From Chitinophagaceae bacterium (GTDB lineage Bacteria; Bacteroidota; Bacteroidia; Chitinophagales; Chitinophagaceae): 8,570 nt of DNA. The notes beneath the pieces were generated by a model. That model was not told the DNA's origin. It searched no databases and was given only the letters and a program-made list of their open reading frames with translations. Position 1 is the stretch's first letter. Each line of letters opens with the position of its first letter. Shown one piece after another: positions 1 to 6,069 of the stretch. The position numbers and the translations under genes were made by a program. The DNA lies in NCBI GenBank assembly GCA_003455235.1, contig DMRT01000034.1:1-8570 (forward strand), read 5' to 3'.

Positions 1-1676
1 ATGGCATCATCAATATGATTGACCTGGATAGCGATAACGATGGTGTCCCCGATGTGGTGGAAGCCTATGGTGTGGATACCGATGGCAATGGTAAGATTGA
101 CAACTTCGCCGATTCCGACGGCGACGGGCTTACCGACCAGGTGGATGGTAATAACCTGAATGCATATAACTCCGGTCTTGGATTGAGGAGGCCCGACCTT
201 GATGGCGATGGCGTGCCCAATTACATTGACCTGGATAGCGATAACGACGGTATTCCCGATGTAGTGGAAGCCGGTGGCCCCGATGCCAACAACAACGGCC
301 TCATCGATGCCTTTGTAGATGCGAATGGTGACGGACTGCACGACGGTTACATCAATGCAACCGCACTTATGCAAACAGGCCCGGATGGAAATGCCGATGG
401 ACGTGCCGATTCATGGCCGAATAAAAACCTCGATCGTGACCTGCGGCCGAATGCATACGATATGGACAGTGATGGCGATGGCATCGTGGATGTAATTGAA
501 GCCGGGCTGCCGGACGCCAACCTCAATGGTATCGTCGATGGCGTGATTGCAGCCAACGGATGGTCAACTTCTGTATCATCACTGGTGGCACTGAACCTGC
601 CCAATACAGATGGAAACGGAAACCCGAATTACCTCGATATCGATTCGGATAACGACGGTATACCAGATAATATCGAAGGCATGTCAACAGCCGGTTACCT
701 GTTACCGGGCATCACGGATACCGATGGCGACGGACTGGTGAATACGTACGACAACGTGGTTGGATTTGGCGGTTCAGGCATCTTCGTATACGATCACGAT
801 GCGGATGGAACTCCCGACTACAGGGATCTTGACACCGATGGTGACGGGCAGCCCGACGTGATTGAAGGAAATGACTTTAACCTGAACGGTATTGCCGATG
901 ACCTGGTAACACTCACAGGACTGGATACCGATGGTGATGGTTTGGACAACCGATTCGATTCACTCAACTCGGTTACCAATATCAAAGGAACCTCTTACAT
1001 GATGGGTAATGGCGGAAGCCTTACCGGTGATGCCACTCCGGGCTCAAGATGTACTGTGCAGAAAAAAGTGCCGGCTCAGATCAACCGCGACTGGCGATTT
1101 GTAGGTTCTGTCCTTCCAGTTCAGTTCCTGCAGCTCAGCGGTGTACTGCAGTCCGGCGTGGTGCGGCTGAACTGGGTGGTGATTGCTTCCAAGGAAGTAG
1201 ACCGCTTTGAAGTGGAACGCAGTACCGATAACATTGGGTACAGTAAAGTGGGCACCGTTACCGATGTGGTAAAACTGAACGAACAGCAGGGATTCACCTT
1301 CCATGATGATGTTTCTGCCCTGAATAAAGAAGTGATCTATTACCGCATCAAGGTAATTGCCAAGAATGGTGAGATCCAGTACAGTAATATATTACTGATC
1401 CGTGTGCGGCAGACAAAAACACTGCTGGCCATGATGCCGAACCCGGCCAGAGATTATGTAATGCTTACGTTTGCTTCCGAAAAGGATGGCGAGATCACCA
1501 TACGGATGGTGGACGACCACGGTAAAACAGTGCTGCAGCTCCAGAAGCAAAAGGTGCTGCGTGGAAACAATACCCTGCAGCTGAAAGGTCTCGATAAATT
1601 CAGCGCCGGTGTATACGTGGTGCAGCTGCTGATCAACGACGAATTGGTATCACAAAAACTGATACTGGCAAGATAG
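1..1676 (+). CDS. Secreted surface protein with thrombospondin type 3-like Ca-binding repeats and T9SS type A sorting domain (5' end missing)
   Basis: The frame is open from base 3 and reads G-I-I-N before the first ATG at 15. That ATG lies inside a repeat, so it is not the real start and the gene begins upstream of the window. Residues are counted from the Met at 15. Residues 1-315 are acidic repeats, with core motifs such as DLDSDNDGVPD at about 3, 72, 149, 208 and 271. Motifs of this thrombospondin type 3 kind normally bind calcium and form stiff stalks. Residues 367-465 form a fibronectin III-like module (LPVQFLQLSG, then FEVERSTD and YYRIK) that often precedes the sorting signal in Bacteroidota. 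Residues 470-553 match a T9SS type A sorting domain: MPNPARD, a GKTVLQL-like strand, AGVYVVQL and a basic last residue. The product should cross the outer membrane by T9SS and be anchored on the surface or released. Its ligand and precise role are unknown. An intrinsic terminator follows 24 bases after the stop. Confidence 0.9.
   Translation, partial: GIINMIDLDSDNDGVPDVVEAYGVDTDGNGKIDNFADSDGDGLTDQVDGNNLNAYNSGLGLRRPDLDGDGVPNYIDLDSDNDGIPDVVEAGGPDANNNGLIDAFVDANGDGLHDGYINATALMQTGPDGNADGRADSWPNKNLDRDLRPNAYDMDSDGDGIVDVIEAGLPDANLNGIVDGVIAANGWSTSVSSLVALNLPNTDGNGNPNYLDIDSDNDGIPDNIEGMSTAGYLLPGITDTDGDGLVNTYDNVVGFGGSGIFVYDHDADGTPDYRDLDTDGDGQPDVIEGNDFNLNGIADDLVTLTGLDTDGDGLDNRFDSLNSVTNIKGTSYMMGNGGSLTGDATPGSRCTVQKKVPAQINRDWRFVGSVLPVQFLQLSGVLQSGVVRLNWVVIASKEVDRFEVERSTDNIGYSKVGTVTDVVKLNEQQGFTFHDDVSALNKEVIYYRIKVIAKNGEIQYSNILLIRVRQTKTLLAMMPNPARDYVMLTFASEKDGEITIRMVDDHGKTVLQLQKQKVLRGNNTLQLKGLDKFSAGVYVVQLLINDELVSQKLILAR
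21..959 (+). repeat. Tandem thrombospondin type 3-like coding repeats (about 5 units)
   Basis: Five related units begin with D-x-D-[ST]-D-[NG]-D-G at about bases 21, 228, 459, 636 and 825, so the spacing is irregular (roughly 177-231 bases). Each unit has a core followed by V/I-E-A/G and further DxNxNG or DxDGDG loops. The first two units are close at DNA level: bases 18-40 and 225-247 are identical over 23 positions, and similarity continues for about 25 more. The later units have diverged in DNA but keep the acidic pattern, which suggests selection on the protein repeat plus one more recent duplication or conversion. Confidence 0.8.
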
Positions 1677-1700
1677 CGTTTTCATATTTATATGGTTGTT

Positions 1701-1729
1701 GCCGCCCCTGTTCAGGGGCGGCATTTTTT
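1701..1729 (+). terminator. Intrinsic terminator after the surface-protein gene
   Basis: A 9-base GC-rich stem (GCCGCCCCT paired with AGGGGCGGC) encloses the loop GTTC and is followed by one A and six T residues at 1724-1729. It lies 24 bases after the stop at 1676 and ends about 50 bases before the next start. The T tract is only on this side, so it should act mainly on + strand transcripts and separate gene 1 from the peroxidase gene. Confidence 0.9.
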
Positions 1730-1733
1730 ATAC

Positions 1734-1774
1734 CATCTTTGTTTCAGCGGTGGCCGGGTTGTTTTGTAACTTAG
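1734..1774 (+). promoter_or_regulatory. Possible Bacteroidota-type promoter for the peroxidase gene (weak)
   Basis: The terminator upstream implies that the peroxidase gene has its own promoter in this short gap. Two 7-of-8 matches to the Bacteroidota -7 element TAnnTTTG are visible: CATCTTTG at 1734-1741 and TAACTTAG at 1767-1774. The second would start transcription almost at the ATG, so the first gives a more reasonable leader of about 33 bases. Neither has a TTG -33 element at the usual distance. There is no clear Shine-Dalgarno sequence before the ATG at 1780. Confidence 0.25.
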
Positions 1775-1779
1775 CGTAA

Positions 1780-3621
1780 ATGCTTCACATGCGCAGGAAG
1801 GCCGCTATTGTAATCATTCTTGCCGCCTTAACGGCAACACTTTCTTTTCTTACGGAAAAGCCTTCTTCACCTGCCGCCCAGGTAAAACAGTTTTACATCC
1901 GCCAGGGAAAAGAACTTGAAAAGGAAATCATCCTGTTACAGAAACTGGCGGCATCCGGCAACACAAAAAAAATGCAGGAGCAGTTCCTCAAAACACGGCG
2001 GGCATATAAGCAGGCAGAAACAATCGTGGAATATTATTTCAGCTTTTTTGCCGTGAAACTGAACGGGCCGGCCATCCCGTTCTTTGAAGAAGATGAGCCC
2101 GATATTGGCCGGCAGGAACCGGCCGGCATGCAGCTCATCGAAAGCATACTCTTTCCGCAGTACCCGCCCGGTGAAAAAAAGAAACTGCAAAATGCCCTCG
2201 GAAATTTATTACAGGATACCCGGACAATGCTGGAAACAACCGAGTCCAATGCATTCAACGATGAATTTATTTTTGATGCGGTAACCGAAGAACTTTTCCG
2301 GATTACGGCCCTGGGCATTACCGGTTTTGATTCACCATCAGCCGGAAACAGTTTGCCCGAATGCACCGCCGCCCTGGAAGGACTGCAAAAAATATTGCTG
2401 TTGTACAGGCAGGATATCAAACAGGCAGATGCCCCTGCTGAACAACAGCTGTATGGCATGCTGCCGAAGGCAGTTAACTATCTCCGGCAGAACAGGGAAT
2501 TCAATTCCTTTAACCGGATGGAATTTATCCTGCAGTACCTGAACCCCCTTGCAAAAATTATCGGGGCCTATAAAACGAAAAAGGGATATGCAGAAAACAG
2601 GTCGCCCATGTTTTACAGCACCATCCGGAAGAACAACAACCTTTTTGCAGCAGGCATTTTTAATGCCAATAAATACCTCGACGATAATACCACTTCACCG
2701 GCCAGGATTGAAATGGGGAAACTTCTTTTTTTCGACAACCGCTTATCCCGTGATAACAACCGCAGCTGCGCCACCTGTCACAATCCTTCAAAAGCCTTTA
2801 CCGACGGGCTTTCTACGAGTATTGCAGTTGATGGTCACACCGCGTTGCCCCGCAATGCACCCACGCTTATCAACGTGGCATTGCAGCGAAACCTTTTCCT
2901 GGATAACCGCAGTTTTTCGCTGGAAGACCAGGTGATGCAGGTACTGAACAACGCAAAGGAAATGCACGGATCGGCGCAGGAAGCTGCTGAAAAAATACTG
3001 CGGCAGCCAAAATATGATACCCTTTATGCACAGGCCTACCCCGGTGCCAACCCTGCTGCCGCCGCACAGAATATCTGCAATGCCATCGCCTGTTATGAGC
3101 GTACCCTCATTGCTCTTGATTCAAAATTCGACCGGCACATGCGGGGAATACCTTCGCTTGATGCGCAGGAGATCAACGGGTTCAACCTGTTTATGGGAAA
3201 GGCAAAATGCGGAACCTGCCACTTTATGCCCTTGTTCAGCGGGGCTAAACCACCCAGGTATTATTACAATGAAACGGAAGTGATCGGTGTGCCGGATAAA
3301 AATACCCGCAATCATCCCCGGCTCGATAATGACGAAGGCCGCTTCCTCATCACCGGCCTGCCCCTGCATAAGTATTCCTTTAAAACAACTACCTTACGGA
3401 ACATAGCCCTCACAGGACCATACATGCACAACGGGGTATTTAAAACACTCGATGAAGTGATAGACTTCTATAACAACGGAGGCGGCAGGGGATTGAACAT
3501 CGCACCCGCCAACCAAACACTTCCTTTTGAAAAACTAAACCTCTCCCAGACAGAAAAGCGGCACCTCATCGCTTTCTTACATACGCTTACCGATACGATA
3601 CCGCAAAAGAAGATCTACTAA
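1780..3621 (+). CDS. Di-heme cytochrome c peroxidase / MauG-family protein with N-terminal imelysin-like domain
   Basis: Predicted periplasmic di-heme protein of 613 residues that would reduce peroxide or oxidise an unknown substrate with electrons from a small donor. Residues 1-24 are a basic then hydrophobic export signal or anchor without a lipobox Cys; the Met at 1789 (MRRKAAI) is an equally good start. Residues 33-265 are helical and imelysin-like, including RRAYKQAE (73-80) and PAGMQLIESILF (114-125). The peroxidase region covers about 305-605. Heme sites are CATCH (330-334) and CGTCH (477-481). Family motifs are H353 before LPRNAPTLINVAL, SLEDQ (380-384), EMHG (394-397), TLRNIALTGPYMHNG (538-552) and DFYNNGG (562-568). 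L374 sits where the inter-heme Trp of classical CcpA (FWDGR) is expected, and Y564 where CcpA has an axial Met. Canonical CcpA proteins are about 320-350 residues; the extra length is the N-terminal domain, an arrangement I recall from other Bacteroidota. The gene is separated from gene 1 by a terminator and from gene 3 by 211 bases. Confidence 0.93.
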   Translation: MLHMRRKAAIVIILAALTATLSFLTEKPSSPAAQVKQFYIRQGKELEKEIILLQKLAASGNTKKMQEQFLKTRRAYKQAETIVEYYFSFFAVKLNGPAIPFFEEDEPDIGRQEPAGMQLIESILFPQYPPGEKKKLQNALGNLLQDTRTMLETTESNAFNDEFIFDAVTEELFRITALGITGFDSPSAGNSLPECTAALEGLQKILLLYRQDIKQADAPAEQQLYGMLPKAVNYLRQNREFNSFNRMEFILQYLNPLAKIIGAYKTKKGYAENRSPMFYSTIRKNNNLFAAGIFNANKYLDDNTTSPARIEMGKLLFFDNRLSRDNNRSCATCHNPSKAFTDGLSTSIAVDGHTALPRNAPTLINVALQRNLFLDNRSFSLEDQVMQVLNNAKEMHGSAQEAAEKILRQPKYDTLYAQAYPGANPAAAAQNICNAIACYERTLIALDSKFDRHMRGIPSLDAQEINGFNLFMGKAKCGTCHFMPLFSGAKPPRYYYNETEVIGVPDKNTRNHPRLDNDEGRFLITGLPLHKYSFKTTTLRNIALTGPYMHNGVFKTLDEVIDFYNNGGGRGLNIAPANQTLPFEKLNLSQTEKRHLIAFLHTLTDTIPQKKIY

Positions 3622-3712
3622 TACGGGTGCACTCTTTACGTACGGCGGATTGCACGATCTACGATCCGGGAATAGTAGATATACGTGACATAATCAATGA
3701 TCGTTATGCGAG

Positions 3713-3738
3713 TTGCATTTTTCGAAAAAATTAGTTTG
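3713..3738 (+). promoter_or_regulatory. Candidate promoter in the 211-base gap before the phosphatase gene (weak)
   Basis: The gap 3622-3832 is AT-rich in its second half and has no gene or U-tract terminator. TTAGTTTG at 3731-3738 matches the Bacteroidota -7 element TAnnTTTG at 7 of 8 positions and has a TTG at 3713-3715. The 15-base spacing is shorter than usual, and it would leave a leader of nearly 90 bases. A competing -7-like match, TTGTTTTG at 3785-3792, lies closer to the ATG but has no TTG partner. The 12-base perfect palindrome TTTTTCGAAAAA at 3718-3729 lies between the proposed elements. A 6-base inverted repeat (ATCTAC/GTAGAT, 3657-3680) is too weak to interpret. Confidence 0.25.
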
Positions 3739-3832
3739 CAGACTCAACATTTTTCTACAAAAAACATAGGAAAGGTTCTGTACTTTGTTTTGCAGAAACG
3801 CAGTGAAATACCCGTTTTAATAAAATCCAATC

Positions 3833-5998
3833 ATGAAAAATTCTACTAGTAAGATTTACTTGGTCCTGGCAGTACTGTTTACTGTAATCAGCATTACAGG
3901 GCAGTTGCAGGCGCAAACCCTTACCCGGGGACCTTACCTGCAATCGGGTAAACAGGATTCCATCACCATCCGCTGGCGAACCAATGTGGCCAGCAATTCA
4001 AAAGTTACCTGGGGCACTTCTTATATTGCCTCGCCGGGTACCTATTCAAATTCATACACACAGGATGTAGCTGTACCGGTTACAGAACACATTGTACGCA
4101 TCGGGGGACTTTCGGCCGACACCAAGTACTGGTATACCATCGGCACCACCACCACCGTACTTCAGCAAACCGGTACCAATTACTTCTTAACGCTGCCGCC
4201 ATCCAATACCACCCGCAAACTCCGCTTCCTGGCAATTGGTGATTGCGGAAACAACTCCACCAACCAGGTGAACGTGAAAAATACCTTCATGAATTACATT
4301 GGCGCCAATGATATTGATGCCATGATCCTGCTGGGTGATAATGCATACAACTCCGGTACTGATGCTGAGTTCCAGACAAACTTCTTCGATATATATGCGA
4401 ATGACTTACTGCGCTATTATAAATTGTATCCGGCACCGGGAAACCATGACTATGGCAACAGTGCCGCCAACAATACCAAAACCGGATCTACCCCGGCCAA
4501 CAGTATGCCCTATCACCTGAACTTCACCGTTCCCTCCAATGGAGAATTGGGTGGTGTTCCTTCGTATGTAAAGAACTATTACTCATTCGATATCGGCGAC
4601 GTTCATTTTATTTCGCTTGATTCATATGGCAATGATGCCGGTCTGCTGGGTGATACACTGGGTACACAAACAACCTGGCTGAAGGCCGACCTGGCTGCCA
4701 ATACCAAACGCTGGACCGTGGCCTATTTCCATCATCCTCCTTACACCAAAACAAGTCATACTTCCGATACGGAAATGGACCTGGTGGCCATCCGGGAAAA
4801 AATGATACGCATCCTGGAACGCAACGGGGTAGACCTGATCCTCTGCGGTCACTCACATGGTTATGAAAGAAGTTACCTGCTAAAAGGATTTTACAATACC
4901 TATGCAAGCCCCCTGCTGGACGCTAACTTCAGTGCGGCTTCGCATACAGCAACCGGTAATACTCAAAATGCGAAATACGATGGATCGGCCAGCTCCTGCG
5001 CCTATTCATATAATTCCGGGCTGTACAACCATGGAAGTATTTATATCGTATCCGGCTCAGCCGGGCAGGTAGGCGGAACCACGGCAGGTTACCCGCAGAA
5101 CTGCATGTATTATTCAAACGCCACCAACGGCGGCTGCCTGTATTTTGAAGTGGATAGTAACCGCCTGGATGTTGACTTTGTGTCGTATGCCACCGCACCC
5201 ACACCATTGGTACGTGACCAGTTCACGATCTTTAAGGACGTAAAAAAGAAGCAAACGTATAATGTAGTAACCAATGATCCGCTTACACTCACGGCTTCAT
5301 GGCGAGGTTCTTATTACTGGCCCAACAACGCAGGTGCCACCACCCAGGCTGTAACCATTCCCAATAACACGAATGGAACCTTTACCTACTACGTGCGTGA
5401 CTTCAGCAGCAGCAATTGCATCGAAGACACGTTTGTTGTTACCGTATCCGGAACCCTGCCGGTTTCTTTTTCATCATTCAATGCAATGCTGAACAAGGAC
5501 AAGGTGCTGCTTGACTGGAGTACTTCCCGGGAATTCAACAATAAATATTTTACCGTTGAACGGTCGGCCGATGGTTCCCGGTTTAATTACTTTGGAAGGG
5601 TGAACGGGGCAGGAACATCCGACAATCCGAATAATTACCGCCTGGTGGATTATACCCCGCTGAACGGCGTTAGTTATTACCGGCTTTCACAAACAGACCT
5701 TGATGGCAATGTACGCTATCATGAAACCAAACGAATCGTTTACCAAAGCAGCAAAGCCCTGAGTACCGGAATCATTAATAATGGAAACGGCCAGGTAAGT
5801 GTGGTCATTCATACCGAAAAAGATGACCGCATCAGCCTGAAAGTGGTGGATATGCTCGGAAAAGAAATCATGGATCAGCACTTTTCTGTGAGCAACGGAG
5901 GCGGCGTTAAAAACCTTTCACTGAATCCCGGCGTATATGTAGTACTGGTGTCGGATAACTCCGGGAACAGGGTAAGCAATAAAATAATTGTCCGGTAA
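3833..5998 (+). CDS. Secreted purple acid phosphatase-like metallophosphoesterase with T9SS-type C-terminus
   Basis: A 721-residue exported enzyme predicted to hydrolyse phosphomonoesters outside the cell with a two-metal centre. Residues 1-28 are a signal peptide (cleavage likely after LQAQ or nearby). Residues 30-120 are the fibronectin-like N-terminal domain typical of purple acid phosphatases, starting TRGPYLQSG and containing ITIRWRT. The catalytic domain covers about 130-455 and has all expected motifs in order: GDCG (136-139), GDNAY (168-172), GNHD (203-206), H300 in FHHPPY, and GHSHGYER (339-346). Y172 is at the position of the iron-binding tyrosine that gives the family its colour. 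Residues 463-540 look Ig-like. Residues 542-636 are a fibronectin-like module, similar in kind to that of gene 1. Residues 650-721 resemble a T9SS type A sorting domain (LKVVDMLGKEI, LNPGVYVVLV, final Arg), but the usual PNP motif is not visible. Substrate and metals cannot be told from sequence. The next gene starts 59-71 bases downstream, so co-transcription is possible. Confidence 0.93.
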   Translation: MKNSTSKIYLVLAVLFTVISITGQLQAQTLTRGPYLQSGKQDSITIRWRTNVASNSKVTWGTSYIASPGTYSNSYTQDVAVPVTEHIVRIGGLSADTKYWYTIGTTTTVLQQTGTNYFLTLPPSNTTRKLRFLAIGDCGNNSTNQVNVKNTFMNYIGANDIDAMILLGDNAYNSGTDAEFQTNFFDIYANDLLRYYKLYPAPGNHDYGNSAANNTKTGSTPANSMPYHLNFTVPSNGELGGVPSYVKNYYSFDIGDVHFISLDSYGNDAGLLGDTLGTQTTWLKADLAANTKRWTVAYFHHPPYTKTSHTSDTEMDLVAIREKMIRILERNGVDLILCGHSHGYERSYLLKGFYNTYASPLLDANFSAASHTATGNTQNAKYDGSASSCAYSYNSGLYNHGSIYIVSGSAGQVGGTTAGYPQNCMYYSNATNGGCLYFEVDSNRLDVDFVSYATAPTPLVRDQFTIFKDVKKKQTYNVVTNDPLTLTASWRGSYYWPNNAGATTQAVTIPNNTNGTFTYYVRDFSSSNCIEDTFVVTVSGTLPVSFSSFNAMLNKDKVLLDWSTSREFNNKYFTVERSADGSRFNYFGRVNGAGTSDNPNNYRLVDYTPLNGVSYYRLSQTDLDGNVRYHETKRIVYQSSKALSTGIINNGNGQVSVVIHTEKDDRISLKVVDMLGKEIMDQHFSVSNGGGVKNLSLNPGVYVVLVSDNSGNRVSNKIIVR

Positions 5999-6027
5999 CA
6001 GCCGGATCAAAAACCAATAATCCAAAG

Positions 6028-6048
6028 CGGAAAGACAGCTGTCTTCCG
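6028..6048. other. Near-perfect palindrome / hairpin between phosphatase and mosaic surface-protein genes
   Basis: CGG-AA pairs with TT-CCG around the perfect 10-base palindrome GACAGCTGTC, with one unpaired A on the left arm. As RNA it could form a hairpin 30 bases after the phosphatase stop and before the next start. No T tract follows, so it is not a standard intrinsic terminator. It could be an attenuator, an mRNA-stabilising stem or a dimeric protein-binding site; the sequence does not decide. Confidence 0.5.
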
Positions 6049-6069
6049 GTGAAACCAATGATCCATCTT

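Noticed and set aside
15..17. ATG at base 15 as the start of gene 1
   Set aside because: The frame is open upstream and the sequence G-I-I-N before it continues a repeat linker like PNYIDLDSDNDG. There is no signal peptide, which a T9SS cargo must have. The gene is truncated by the window edge.
21..959. Regularly spaced repeats as a CRISPR array
   Set aside because: The repeats are in an open coding frame, unequal in length and sequence, and encode acidic calcium-binding motifs.
2034..2459. 141-residue open frame on the - strand inside the peroxidase gene
   Set aside because: It lies fully opposite a gene with clear heme and family motifs, has no recognisable domain, and its composition is that expected of an antisense shadow.
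2549..2935. 128-residue + strand open frame in another phase within the peroxidase gene
   Set aside because: It overlaps the first heme motif of the real frame and shows no domain. There is no sign of programmed frameshifting.
3657..3680. ATCTAC/GTAGAT inverted repeat as a terminator of the peroxidase gene
   Set aside because: The stem is only 6 AT-rich bases with a 12-base loop and no T tract, so it is too weak to call a terminator.
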